From positions 7,652,501 through 7,716,500 of the forward strand of contig NZ_LT629791.1 of NCBI RefSeq assembly GCF_900105925.1: DNA of 64,000 bases, in the 5' to 3' direction. Shown here piece after piece: positions 17,978-25,863 of this stretch. The notes beneath the pieces are model-generated. The model did no database searches, was not told where the DNA came from, and saw only the letters and a program-made list of their open reading frames with translations. Source of the stretch: Jiangella alkaliphila. Its GTDB lineage: Bacteria > Actinomycetota > Actinomycetes > Jiangellales > Jiangellaceae. The position numbers were made by a program, and so were the translations under genes. How positions within the stretch are numbered: position 1 is the stretch's first letter; each line of letters starts with the position of its first letter.

Positions 17978-18702
17978 GGAGCGCGCTCCTCCACCACGGC
18001 CGCCGAGCCGGCCGGCCCGACCCGCACGCCGTCGTCGCTGTCGATGCGGCCGTCGCGCATGCGCACCACCCGCGACGCGCCGGCCGCGACGTCGGCGGAG
18101 TGGGTGACCATGAGGATGGTCTGGCCGTCGCCGTGCAGCCGGCGGAACAGCTCCAGGATCTCCGCGCCGCCCTCGCTGTCCAGCGCGCCGGTCGGCTCGT
18201 CGGCCAGCAGCACGGCCGGCTCGTTCACCAGCGCCCGGGCGATCGCCAGCCGCTGCCGCTGCCCGCCGGAGAGCACCGACGGCAACTGCTCGGTGCGGTC
18301 GCCGAGGCCCAGCAGGTCGAGCAGGTCGCGAGCGCGCGACTCGGCCGCCTTCCGGCGCAGCCCGCCGAGGATCGCCGGCAGTGCGATGTTGTCCAGCGCC
18401 GAGACGCCCTCGAGCAGGTTGAAGAACTGGAACACGATGCCGACGTGGTGCCGGCGGAACCGGGCCAGCCAGTTCTCGTCGCGGCCGCTCACCACGAGGT
18501 CGTCGACGACCACCTTGCCCTCGTCGGCCTGGTCGAGCCCGGCGAAGATGTTCAGCAGCGTGGACTTGCCGCAGCCCGACGGCCCCATCAGCGCGACGAA
18601 CTCGCCGCCGTCCACCTGTAGATCGATCCCGCGCAGCGCGCGGACGGGCGCCAGCTCCGCCTCGAACGTCCGGCGGACCCCTCGAGCCAGCAATGCGGTC
18701 AT
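17974..18702 (-). CDS. ABC transporter ATP-binding protein (MacB/LolD-type)
   Basis: The protein is 242 aa from ATG 18702, overlapping the cyclase-fusion stop by 4 bases. It has Walker A GPSGCGKST, Q-loop in GIVFQFFNLL, signature LSGGQRQRLAIARAL, Walker B VLLADEPTGALD and switch His in VTHSADVA. The FQFFNLL and DEPTGALD wording is typical of the LolD/MacB/FtsE branch that pairs with FtsX-fold permeases, which matches the four permease genes directly downstream. It is the only ATPase gene for four permeases, so it probably serves all of them, either as homodimers with single permeases or with permease pairs. Confidence 0.95.
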   Translation of the reverse strand: MTALLARGVRRTFEAELAPVRALRGIDLQVDGGEFVALMGPSGCGKSTLLNIFAGLDQADEGKVVVDDLVVSGRDENWLARFRRHHVGIVFQFFNLLEGVSALDNIALPAILGGLRRKAAESRARDLLDLLGLGDRTEQLPSVLSGGQRQRLAIARALVNEPAVLLADEPTGALDSEGGAEILELFRRLHGDGQTILMVTHSADVAAGASRVVRMRDGRIDSDDGVRVGPAGSAAVVEERAP

Positions 18703-20048
18703 CGGCTGTACTCCTCCACCTCGTCGTCCGCGGCGGCGGGCGCGAGCACCCGGCACGCCGTGACGGCAGCGTCGCGGCCTTTGACCCGCACGGGGTCCAG
18801 CCGCTGGAACGTCCACGCGGGCGCGGCCGCCGCGGTGGCCTCGCTGGCCACCGTCGTTCCGGCCGGGCGGGCGAGGTCCTGCAGGCGTTGCGCCAGGTTC
18901 ACGATGTCGCCGACCAGCGTGTACTCCAGCCGCTCGTCGCTGCCGAGCAGCGCCGCGGCCACCTCGCCGGTGGACAGGCCGATGCCCATGCCGAACGGCT
19001 CCAGCCCTTCGCCCGCCCACTGGGTGTCGACGACGGCCTGCCGCCGATGCATGTCGTGGGCAGCGCGCAGCGCCCGCTCGGCGTGGTCCGGCTGCGGGAA
19101 CGGTGCTCCGAAGACCGCCATCACGGCGTCACCCACGTACTGCATCACGGTGCCCCCTTGGTCGAGGATGGCACCGTTCATGGCCCGGCGGTGCGAATTC
19201 AGCTGTCGCGCCAGCGACGACGGGTCGGACCGCTCCGCGATGCCGGAGTAGCCGCGCACGTCCGACATCAGCACGGTGACGACCAGCCGCTCGGTCCGCG
19301 CGACCGCACCGGGGTCGTCGCGCAGCTTGTCGGCCAGCCCCGACGGCAGCAGCCGGGTGAGCGTCTCGCCCTGCTCCTCGCGCTCCAGGATCGCGGTGTG
19401 CAGCTTGCGCAGCCGCTGCAGAGCGCCGCGCACGCCGGAGCTGGCGTCGCGGGCGAGGTGCAGGAACAGCTCCTGGACGGCGTGGTCGACCGCCTCCGGC
19501 GTGCTCTGCAGGCTCGCGGCGATCGCCTTGACGGCGCGCCCCTCGGCCACCATGGTGAGCAGCCGTTCCTCGTCGGCGGACAGCCCGGCGCCGCCCCGCG
19601 CCGGTGTCACCAGGGCCTGGACGATCTCAGGGTCGAGCATGGAACCCCCCGCCGCGACCTCGCGGACCGCGCGGGCCAGCCGATCGCCGTCCGCCACCCG
19701 CTCCTTGAGCAAGTATGCGTAGCCGGCCGCCCCTTGGGCCAGCAGTGCGACCGCGTACTCCGGGTCGTCGTACTGCGAGAGCACGACGACCCCCGTTCCC
19801 GGAAGACGCTTGCGGACCTCCTTGGCCGCCTCGATCCCCTCGTCGGCGAACCGCGGCGGCATCCGGATGTCCGTGACGACGACCTGCGGCCGGTGCTCGA
19901 TCGCCTGCTGCACGAGGCCGTCGTAGTCCTCGGCCATCGCGACGACGTCGACGTCACCGGCGACACGCAGCAGCGCCCGTACGCCCTCGCGGACGAGCAG
20001 GTTGTCGTCCGCGAGGAGCACGGTGATGCGCGCGTCGGCGGAAGTCAT
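18699..20048 (-). CDS. Response regulator - degenerate HTH - class III nucleotide cyclase fusion
   Basis: The protein is 449 aa. Residues 1-130 form a NarL-type receiver (D14-D15, phospho-acceptor D60 in VVVTDIRMPP, K115). Residues ~155-200 look like a decayed LuxR HTH (LSADEERLLTMVAEGRAVKAIA). After a short coiled linker (~205-230), residues ~250-445 are a class III cyclase domain: metal Asp D263 in SDVRGYS, D307 in YVGDAVMAVFG, and transition-state N384 and R388 in VNLAQRL. The purine-selecting pair is Q303 (usually Lys) and T377, so ATP versus GTP is uncertain. It heads the operon with the ATPase and permeases. A phosphorylation-controlled cAMP or cGMP output is the likely role. Confidence 0.9.
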   Translation of the reverse strand: MTSADARITVLLADDNLLVREGVRALLRVAGDVDVVAMAEDYDGLVQQAIEHRPQVVVTDIRMPPRFADEGIEAAKEVRKRLPGTGVVVLSQYDDPEYAVALLAQGAAGYAYLLKERVADGDRLARAVREVAAGGSMLDPEIVQALVTPARGGAGLSADEERLLTMVAEGRAVKAIAASLQSTPEAVDHAVQELFLHLARDASSGVRGALQRLRKLHTAILEREEQGETLTRLLPSGLADKLRDDPGAVARTERLVVTVLMSDVRGYSGIAERSDPSSLARQLNSHRRAMNGAILDQGGTVMQYVGDAVMAVFGAPFPQPDHAERALRAAHDMHRRQAVVDTQWAGEGLEPFGMGIGLSTGEVAAALLGSDERLEYTLVGDIVNLAQRLQDLARPAGTTVASEATAAAAPAWTFQRLDPVRVKGRDAAVTACRVLAPAAADDEVEEYSR

Positions 20049-20102
20049 GCGGACATGACACTCCTACCGGCGCGTTTGCACCAGTGCGGCAGCCACCCGA
20101 AT

Positions 20103-20129
20103 GCGGCGGGGTGCCAGCATCCCCGCCGC
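20103..20129. promoter_or_regulatory. Operator-like palindrome, copy 2
   Basis: gcggcggggtgc / CA / gcatccccgccgc is a long inverted repeat with one bulged T. It lies 55-81 bases upstream of the receiver-cyclase start. A CACCCGAA box at 20094-20101 has the same 18-base offset from TGCCAGCA as in copy 1 near 4.1 kb. The match extends over about 30 bp between two otherwise unrelated spacers. Confidence 0.55.
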
Positions 20130-20140
20130 GGGCGTGCGGG

Positions 20141-20620
20141 CTACCTCCTTGCTGGTGCCCGCAGGGTCGCGAGGCCGACGATCCAACCGGCGAAGATCCC
20201 GTACGTGGCGCCGGAGGAGATCAGCTGGAACACCGCGAGCGCGGAGGTGTCGCTCTGGATGATGCCGGTGACGAGGCCGGCGGCGGCGCCTGCGAAGACG
20301 ACGGCCGCCCAGCCGATGAACAGTTGCGCCAACGCGCTGCCGCTGCGCGCCGCGGTGAGTGCGGCCAGGAACAGTGCGGTGAAGGCGACCACGAGGATCG
20401 CCCGCAGCATCACCGCGACGACGTCGCGGACCGGTAGGTCGGCCGAGAAGTCCCACGACGGCCAGGTGAGGACGGAGAGGAACAGGTCAAGGGCGCCGGT
20501 GCCGTTCGCATTGTCGCGGGCCCAGTCGCCATACGGCGGGCTGCCGAACACGAGGACCAGTACGAACACCGCGATCACGCCGGCGGCGGTCGTCGTCCGA
20601 TACCGCGTCAAGACTCCCAT
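20141..20620 (-). CDS. Small membrane protein, about four TM segments, unknown function
   Basis: The protein is 159 aa from ATG 20620. Hydrophobic segments fall near residues 12-27, 68-90, 96-118 and 130-150. An extracytoplasmic loop rich in Trp and Asp follows the first TM. No catalytic motif is visible and I do not recognise a family. It lies between the receiver-cyclase gene (92-base spacer) and the divergent cNMP-binding gene. A TGCCAGCA-type palindrome stands immediately upstream, so it may be a co-regulated component of the same locus. Confidence 0.7.
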   Translation of the reverse strand: MGVLTRYRTTTAAGVIAVFVLVLVFGSPPYGDWARDNANGTGALDLFLSVLTWPSWDFSADLPVRDVVAVMLRAILVVAFTALFLAALTAARSGSALAQLFIGWAAVVFAGAAAGLVTGIIQSDTSALAVFQLISSGATYGIFAGWIVGLATLRAPARR

Positions 20621-20656
20621 ACCGTAAGGAATACCCCGAAGCGATCAAGGTCACAC

Positions 20657-20676
20657 GGGGGCGTGCCAGCACCCCT
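20657..20676. promoter_or_regulatory. Operator-like palindrome, copy 3 (in divergent spacer)
   Basis: ggggcgtgccagcacccc has a perfect GTGC/GCAC core with one mismatched pair outside it. It lies between the divergent membrane-protein gene (start 20620) and cNMP-binding gene (start 20761), so it can act on both. The TGCCAGCA core matches copies 1 and 2, but the CACCCGAA box is not at the same spacing. Confidence 0.45.
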
Positions 20677-20760
20677 CCGGACCGGCCAGGCTGCACCCTG
20701 CCGGCCCGGGCCGTCGCTCCCTAGCGTTGAGGCATACCACCTGCTGACCTGGGGGGAGAC

Positions 20761-21774
20761 ATGACCACCCGCATCGAGTCCACCGCCACGACACTCTCGT
20801 GGATCCCGTCCGAGGCCGTCACGGGCCTCACCAAGGCCGCCTTCGAGACCGGCTTCACCCACTACGACCCGCCGCCGCCCGATGTCGTCGACGACCTGGA
20901 GGGCCTGCGCGCCGACGACCGGTTCCGGTACGCGAACGTGCTGACCGGCTGGGCCGACGTCGAGGACGGGCGGATCGTCCGGGCCGGCTACGGCGACGCC
21001 GAGGGCGTGCTGATGGGGTCGACGACGGTGCGCATCGGCCGGCTGGGCGCCACGTTCGCCGCGATCGCGCTGCCGGTGCTGCGCCGCGACCCGGAGTTCC
21101 GGGCCGACGGCAGTGTCGTGCTCACGCAGACCTGCGGCGGCCGCACCGCGCTGCCGGCGCCGCGCGCCGTCCCGCACCCGCCGTTCGTCAAGCTGCAGGC
21201 GCCGCTGGTGTGGACGACGCTGACGCTGACCATCCACCCGGACGGCCGCGCCGAGCCGGGCCTGGCCGGCGCCAGCCCGTTCCCGCGGCACTGGGTCTAC
21301 GACGCCGCCGGTGCGCTGGCGCTGAAGTCCGGGCTGACGGACTACTCGGCGTGGTCGGCGCACTCGTTCGGCACCCGGACGCCGTGGGGCGAGGAGGACT
21401 CGCCCGCCCTGACCGTCGAGGTCGAGAGCGCCGCCGAGCGGGTGCTGTCGCGACTGCTGATGACCGGCGCGCAGAAGCCGCGCATCCGCACCCTGGCCGA
21501 GAGCGAGCTGCTCACGCTGCAGGGCGAGCCCGGCGACGAGCTCTACCTGCTGCTCGACGGCGTCCTGCGGGTCCAGGTCGACGGGCAGCGGCTGGCCGAC
21601 GTCGGGCCCGGCGCGGTGCTGGGCGAACGGGCCCTCCTCGAGGGCGGGCGCCGGACGTCGACGCTGACCGCCGTCACGCCGGTGCGGGTCGCCGTCGCGC
21701 AGGCCTCGGCCATCGACCGCGAGCGGCTGGCCGAGCTCGCGGCGTCGCACCGCCGGGAGGACGTGCCGGCGTGA
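20761..21774 (+). CDS. Protein with C-terminal cyclic-nucleotide-binding domain
   Basis: The protein is 337 aa from ATG 20761 with a strong ggggggag upstream. Residues 1 to ~225 are a soluble domain I do not recognise, with no TM segments. Residues ~240-330 match the CRP-type cNMP-binding beta roll: GEPGDELYLLLDGVLRVQVD, then GPGAVLGERALLEGGRRTST, which contains the phosphate-binding GE...R(T/S) cassette. There is no C-terminal HTH, so it is not a CRP transcription factor. The stop overlaps the next gene's GTG by 3 bases (GTGA). Location next to a cyclase gene suggests it is an effector for that nucleotide. Confidence 0.85.
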   Translation: MTTRIESTATTLSWIPSEAVTGLTKAAFETGFTHYDPPPPDVVDDLEGLRADDRFRYANVLTGWADVEDGRIVRAGYGDAEGVLMGSTTVRIGRLGATFAAIALPVLRRDPEFRADGSVVLTQTCGGRTALPAPRAVPHPPFVKLQAPLVWTTLTLTIHPDGRAEPGLAGASPFPRHWVYDAAGALALKSGLTDYSAWSAHSFGTRTPWGEEDSPALTVEVESAAERVLSRLLMTGAQKPRIRTLAESELLTLQGEPGDELYLLLDGVLRVQVDGQRLADVGPGAVLGERALLEGGRRTSTLTAVTPVRVAVAQASAIDRERLAELAASHRREDVPA

Positions 21775-22601
21775 AGGTCGTCCTGCACGGCGTCCGGGGC
21801 TCGACGCCCGCACCCGGTGCCGCGTTCGTGCGGACCGGCGGGCACACGTCGTGCGTCTCGGTCACCGTGCGGGGCGAGGCGGCCCCGCGGCTGGTGCTGG
21901 ACGCGGGCACCGGGCTCACCAACCTGACGACGCTGCTGGGGGGCGCGCCGTACCGCGGTGACCTGGTGCTGAGCCACCTGCACTGGGACCACGTGCAGGG
22001 GCTGCCGTTCTTCCGCTCCGGCGACGTCGACGGCGCCGACGTGCGGCTGTGGCTGCCCGCCCAGAGCGGCGCCGAGCCGGGCGTCGCCGGGTCGGCGGCC
22101 GCGCTGCTGCGCCGGGCGATGTCGCCGCCGCACTTCCCGATCGGGCCGGACGGGCTGGCCGGGCGGTGGCGGTTCGACGCGTGCGACGCCGGCTGGTTTG
22201 AGGCGGGCGGGGCGCGGATCCGGCTGGCCGACCTGCCGCACAAGGGCGGGCGCACGTTCGGTATCAGGGTCGAGGCCGACGGCGCCTCGTTCGCCTACCT
22301 GCCCGACCACGCCGCCGGCGCCGGCGACGGACCCGCCGCCGACCTCGTCCGCGGCGTCGATCTGCTCCTGCACGACGCCCAGTTCTCCGACGCCGAGCGG
22401 TACTGGGCCGAGGCCTACGGCCACTCGACCGTCGGCGACGCGGTCGCGCTGGCCGCCCGTGCCCGGGTCGGCCGCCTGGTGCTGATCCACCACGCCCCCG
22501 CCCGCCCGGACGACGACGTGGACGAGCTGGCCGCGAAGCACGCCGCCGCCGCCCCACTCCCCGTCGCCGTCGGCCGCGAGGGCGACGTCCTGGAGCCGTG
22601 A
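21771..22601 (+). CDS. Metallo-beta-lactamase-fold hydrolase (phosphodiesterase-like)
   Basis: The protein is 276 aa from GTG 21771, which overlaps the cNMP-binding gene stop. It has GVRGSTPAPG and GGHTSCV at the N-terminus, the metal motif HLHWDH, LPHKGGRTFGIRVE (His ligand in the Hpgg position), LLHDAQF with bridging Asp, AYGHSTV and LIHHAP. This combination belongs to MBL-fold phosphodiesterase/phosphonate-esterase-like enzymes (Lactamase_B_2 group) rather than antibiotic lactamases. Given the coupling to a cNMP-binding protein and the neighbouring cyclase, cNMP hydrolysis is a reasonable hypothesis, not a demonstrated activity. A hairpin overlaps the stop codon. Confidence 0.87.
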   Translation: MKVVLHGVRGSTPAPGAAFVRTGGHTSCVSVTVRGEAAPRLVLDAGTGLTNLTTLLGGAPYRGDLVLSHLHWDHVQGLPFFRSGDVDGADVRLWLPAQSGAEPGVAGSAAALLRRAMSPPHFPIGPDGLAGRWRFDACDAGWFEAGGARIRLADLPHKGGRTFGIRVEADGASFAYLPDHAAGAGDGPAADLVRGVDLLLHDAQFSDAERYWAEAYGHSTVGDAVALAARARVGRLVLIHHAPARPDDDVDELAAKHAAAAPLPVAVGREGDVLEP

Positions 22602-22622
22602 GCTGCGAGTCGCCGCAGCTCA
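22599..22622 (+). terminator. Hairpin overlapping the MBL stop codon
   Basis: tgagctgcg pairs with cgcagctca around a six-base loop. The first arm contains the TGA stop. There is no T-tract; it is a likely 3'-end stabiliser or terminator. Confidence 0.5.
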
Positions 22623-22640
22623 GGGACGATGTGCCCCGCG

Positions 22641-22713
22641 CTTTGCAATGAGCACCTATACGCACCACCGGCGGATCGGCGTCGGCTGGTGCGTATAGGT
22701 GCTCATTGCAAAG
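22641..22713. repeat. Perfect 27-bp inverted repeat (intergenic palindrome)
   Basis: 22641-22667 is the exact reverse complement of 22687-22713, with a 19-base loop. It lies between the MBL gene and the convergent small membrane protein gene. Its AT-richer arms (ctttgcaatgagcacctata...) stand out from the GC-rich surroundings, suggesting a dispersed repeat family or a strong bidirectional terminator. Confidence 0.75.
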
Positions 22714-22780
22714 GGAGCCGCGCACTCACACTGACCTGCGGTGACAGGGTCAGCTGGACCGGCGCCCGCCGGCCGGCGAG

Positions 22781-23197
22781 TTACTGGATGCCGTGGCGGC
22801 GGAGGATGGCCTCGATGTCGTCGGTCTCGGGGTCGTCGGCGGGTGCCTGCTGCTTCTTGCCGCGCTTCGGGGCCGGGTCGACGGCGCCCTTGGGGGCGGG
22901 ACCGGACTCGCCGAGGGCGCTGGACTTGGCCGAGCCCTTCGGGACCTCGAGCTTCTGGCCCGCCGCGAACAGCAGGCCGGCCACGGCCAGCAGGCCGACA
23001 CCGACCCAGGCGACCGGCGAGAGCACCAGGCCGGCGATGAAGCCGACGATGCCGATGGCGGAGGCACCCATGAGCAGGAACCCGCCCGCCGCCATCTGTA
23101 GCGAGGCCGCCCAGCCCTTCGCCCGTGCCTGGCGCACGGACAGTACGACCAGCCCCAGTCCGAGGATGGCTACGGCAAACTCGATCGCATCGGTCAA
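22781..23197 (-). CDS. Small membrane protein, conserved-hypothetical type
   Basis: The protein is about 138 aa. The TTG at 23197 is preferred because GGAGG lies four bases upstream; a GTG at 23200 is the alternative but would be only one base from it. Two to three hydrophobic segments occupy residues ~5-75. A lysine/proline/alanine-rich cytoplasmic tail follows, ending in an acidic stretch and IEAILRRHGIQ. No family is recognised. It is upstream of truA in the same direction with an 80-base spacer on its 3' side. Confidence 0.65.
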   Translation of the reverse strand: MTDAIEFAVAILGLGLVVLSVRQARAKGWAASLQMAAGGFLLMGASAIGIVGFIAGLVLSPVAWVGVGLLAVAGLLFAAGQKLEVPKGSAKSSALGESGPAPKGAVDPAPKRGKKQQAPADDPETDDIEAILRRHGIQ

Positions 23198-23277
23198 CAC
23201 CCCTCCAGGCTACGCGTTCGAGCCGCGTTTTCCCTCAGGGATCTCCCCGAGCTTTCCCACCCTCCTCGCGAGGGACC

Positions 23278-24147
23278 TCAACCCAGGGTGCGGACGTTGC
23301 GGGCGGCGCGGGCGCGGGCGGCCAGCTCGGCGTCGGGCGGATAGCCGACGGCCTCCAGGGTGAGGCCGTGCGGCGGGATCACGACGACGGCGGGGTCGCG
23401 CTGGCCGGCCGCGAGCACCGTCGCCGGCCAGTCGGCCGGGCGCCGGCCGTCGCCGACGAGCAGCAGGGCGCCGATCATCGCGCGGACCTGGTTGTGGCAG
23501 AACGCGTCGGCCTCGACGGTCGCGACGGCCAGGGCGTCGGCCGTCCGCTCCCACGTCAGCACCCGCAGCGCACGGATCGTCGTGGCGCCCTCGCGCGGCC
23601 GGCAGTACGCGGCGAAGTCGTGCTCGCCCAGCAGGCCGGCGGCCGCGGCGTTCATCGCGTCGACGTCGAGCGGGCGGTCGTGCCACAGCACGAACGAGCG
23701 CAGCAACGGGTCGGCGCCGTACGGTGCGTCGGCGACGCGGTAGCGGTAGCGGCGCCAGACGGCAGAGAAGCGGGCGTCGAAGCCGGCCGGCGCCTCGGCC
23801 GCGCCGTGCACCCGGACGTCGGCCGGCAGCACGCCGGCCAGCCGCCGCAGCAGCGCGACCGCCGGAGTGCGGTCCGAACGGCCGGGCGCCGCCGTCCACG
23901 CCGTCGCCGGGACGTCGACGTGGCAGACCTGGCCGCGGGCGTGCACCCCGGCGTCGGTCCGCCCGGCGACGGTGACCCGGGGCGGGTCGATGCGCAGCAC
24001 CCGGCCCAGCGCCTCCTCGAGGACGCCCTGGACGGTGCGCCGGCCGGGCTGCACGGCCCAGCCGGAGAACTCGGTCCCGTCGTAGGCGAGGTCGAGCCGG
24101 ACACGCAGCAGCCCGCCGACCCCGGACTCGGGATCGGCGGGCTGCAT
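23278..24147 (-). CDS. truA: tRNA pseudouridine(38-40) synthase TruA
   Basis: The protein is 289 aa. The family signature [13 protein letters not shown] contains the catalytic Asp (GRTDAGVHA). Further matches are RYRYRV in the core, [14 protein letters not shown], and [19 protein letters not shown] near the C-terminus. It isomerises uridines 38-40 in the anticodon stem-loop of many tRNAs in the cytoplasm. It is the gene after rplQ, the usual actinobacterial position at the end of the alpha operon (28 bases after the rplQ stop). Confidence 0.96.
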   Translation of the reverse strand: MQPADPESGVGGLLRVRLDLAYDGTEFSGWAVQPGRRTVQGVLEEALGRVLRIDPPRVTVAGRTDAGVHARGQVCHVDVPATAWTAAPGRSDRTPAVALLRRLAGVLPADVRVHGAAEAPAGFDARFSAVWRRYRYRVADAPYGADPLLRSFVLWHDRPLDVDAMNAAAAGLLGEHDFAAYCRPREGATTIRALRVLTWERTADALAVATVEADAFCHNQVRAMIGALLLVGDGRRPADWPATVLAAGQRDPAVVVIPPHGLTLEAVGYPPDAELAARARAARNVRTLG

Positions 24148-24175
24148 GGTGCTGCTGAAGTGCGCTGCGTGCGGG

Positions 24176-24712
24176 TCAGGCCTTCTCGGCCGGGCCCTCG
24201 GCGTCGTCGGCCTTCGCCTCGTCGGCGACGGCCTCGTCGGCAGCGGCCTCGGTCTCGTCGGCCGGAGCCTCCGTCGCCGCCGGAGCGGCAGCGGCCGGAG
24301 CGTCGGCAGCGGCGCGCCGGGTGGCGCTGGTCGCCTCGGTCACGACCTGCTCGGCCAGCGGCTCGACCAGCTCGATGACCGCCATCGGAGCGTTGTCACC
24401 CTTCCGCGGACCGATCTTCACGATCCGGGTGTAGCCGCCGTTGCGGTTCTCGTAGCGCGGGCCGATCTCGGCGAACAGCACGTGCACGATGTCCTTGTCG
24501 CGGATCGTGCTGAGCACCTGGCGCCGCGCGTGGAGGTCACCGCGCTTGGCCTTGCTGATCAGCCGCTCGGCGACCGGACGGAGCCGGCGGGCCTTGGCCT
24601 CGGTAGTGGTGATGCGGCCGTGCTCGAACAGCGCGGTCGCCAGGTTGGCGAGGATCGCGCGCTGGTGAGCCGGCGAGCCTCCCAGGCGAGCACCCTTGGT
24701 TGGGGTGGGCAT
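24176..24712 (-). CDS. rplQ: 50S ribosomal protein L17 with acidic C-terminal tail
   Basis: The protein is 178 aa against the usual ~120-130. The core (residues 1-118) has the L17 pattern [20 protein letters not shown], then [21 protein letters not shown] low-complexity tail of about 55 residues rich in Ala, Glu and Asp follows ([17 protein letters not shown]). L17 sits near the exit tunnel of the large subunit. The gene follows rpoA by 47 bases, as in the standard alpha operon. Confidence 0.97.
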   Translation of the reverse strand: MPTPTKGARLGGSPAHQRAILANLATALFEHGRITTTEAKARRLRPVAERLISKAKRGDLHARRQVLSTIRDKDIVHVLFAEIGPRYENRNGGYTRIVKIGPRKGDNAPMAVIELVEPLAEQVVTEATSATRRAAADAPAAAAPAATEAPADETEAAADEAVADEAKADDAEGPAEKA

Positions 24713-24759
24713 GGTGATCGTTCTCCTGTGTGGTGGCGACCGCTACCGGCCGCGCTCGG

Positions 24760-25773
24760 TCAGTACTGCTCGTCTTCGGCGTAGGACTGGTCGTCGTCGC
24801 CGTAGCTGTCGACGGCCGCGGCCGGGTCGAACCCGGGCGCGCTGTCCTTCAGGCCGAGGCCCATGGTGGCCAGCTTCGCCTTGACCTCGTCGATCGACTT
24901 CTGGCCGAAGTTGCGGATGTCGAGGAGGTCGGCCTCGCTGCGGGAGACGAGCTCACCCACGGAGTGGATGCCCTCACGCTTGAGGCAGTTGTACGAACGG
25001 ACGGTGAGCTGCAGGTCCTCGATCGGCAGCGCGAGGTCCGCGGCCAGCTGGGCGTCGACCGGCGACGGGCCGATCTCGATGCCCTCGGCCTCGATGTTCA
25101 GCTCGCGGGCGAGACCGAACAGCTCGACCAGCGTGCTGCCGGCCGACGCGAGCGCATCGCGCGGACGGATCGACTGCTTGGTCTCGACGTCGACGATGAG
25201 CCGGTCGAAGTCGGTGCGGCCCTCGACGCGGGTCGCCTCGACCTTGTACGTGACCTTCAGCACCGGGGAGTAGATGGAGTCGACCGGGATACGGCCGATC
25301 TCGGCGTCGGCGCGCTTGTTCTGCACGGCCGACACGTAGCCGCGGCCGCGCTCGACCGTCAGCTCCATCTCCAGCTTGCCCTTGCCGTTCAGCGTGGCGA
25401 TGTGCAGGTCGGGATTGTGCACCTCGACCCCGGCGGGCGGCGCGATGTCGGCGGCGGTGACGGCGCCGGGGCCCTGCTTGCGCAGGTACATCACGACCGG
25501 CTCGTCGTGCTCGGACGAGACGACGAGGCCCTTGAGGTTCAGGATGACGTCGGTGACGTCCTCCTTCACGCCCGGGATGGTGGTGAACTCGTGCAGCACA
25601 CCGTCGATGCGGATCGACGTGATGGCCGCGCCGGGGATGGACGAGAGCAGGGTCCGGCGCAGCGAGTTGCCGAGCGTGTAGCCGAAGCCGGGCTCGAGCG
25701 GTTCGATGGTGAACTTGGCCCGGTAGTCGTTCAGCGACTCTTCGCTGAGACTGGGACGCTGGGTGATGAGCAC
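24760..25773 (-). CDS. rpoA: RNA polymerase alpha subunit
   Basis: The protein is 337 aa. The N-terminal dimerisation/assembly domain (about 1-230) includes [20 protein letters not shown]. After a short acidic linker, the C-terminal domain (about 250-315) has [15 protein letters not shown], with the DNA/UP-element-contacting Arg, and [16 protein letters not shown]. It nucleates RNA polymerase assembly and contacts UP elements and activators. The Asp/Tyr-rich end ([15 protein letters not shown]) is typical of actinobacterial alpha. Confidence 0.98.
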   Translation of the reverse strand: MLITQRPSLSEESLNDYRAKFTIEPLEPGFGYTLGNSLRRTLLSSIPGAAITSIRIDGVLHEFTTIPGVKEDVTDVILNLKGLVVSSEHDEPVVMYLRKQGPGAVTAADIAPPAGVEVHNPDLHIATLNGKGKLEMELTVERGRGYVSAVQNKRADAEIGRIPVDSIYSPVLKVTYKVEATRVEGRTDFDRLIVDVETKQSIRPRDALASAGSTLVELFGLARELNIEAEGIEIGPSPVDAQLAADLALPIEDLQLTVRSYNCLKREGIHSVGELVSRSEADLLDIRNFGQKSIDEVKAKLATMGLGLKDSAPGFDPAAAVDSYGDDDQSYAEDEQY

Positions 25774-25822
25774 GTGTGACTTCCTCTCCGCGACGCCCGC
25801 TATATGACGGTCGCGATCAGGG

Positions 25823-25853
25823 CGCCGTGGCCGGCCGGATGCCGGCCACGGCG
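25823..25853 (-). terminator. Strong GC hairpin between rpsD and rpoA
   Basis: Arms cgccgtggccggc and gccggccacggcg (13 bp, perfect) flank loop cggat. It lies 10 bases after the rpsD stop and 50 bases before rpoA. With no T-tract it may act as a partial terminator, pausing site or processing site that adjusts rpoA relative to the ribosomal genes. Confidence 0.55.
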
Positions 25854-25863
25854 ATGGTGCCTG

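Noticed and set aside
10942..18763. Long plus-strand open frames opposite the permease genes and ATPase
   Set aside because: They are His/Arg/Gln-rich shadows produced by high GC content. The minus-strand frames carry membrane segments and ABC motifs.
4111..20129. Sigma-54 promoter (TGGCAC-type) in the TGCTGGCAC palindromes
   Set aside because: There is no TTGC element at the required spacing, and actinomycetes generally lack sigma-54.
21771..22601. Antibiotic-degrading metallo-beta-lactamase
   Set aside because: The GVRGSTP start, the GHST motif and the coupling to a cNMP-binding protein fit the phosphodiesterase-like branch of the fold, not class B beta-lactamases. No signal peptide is present.
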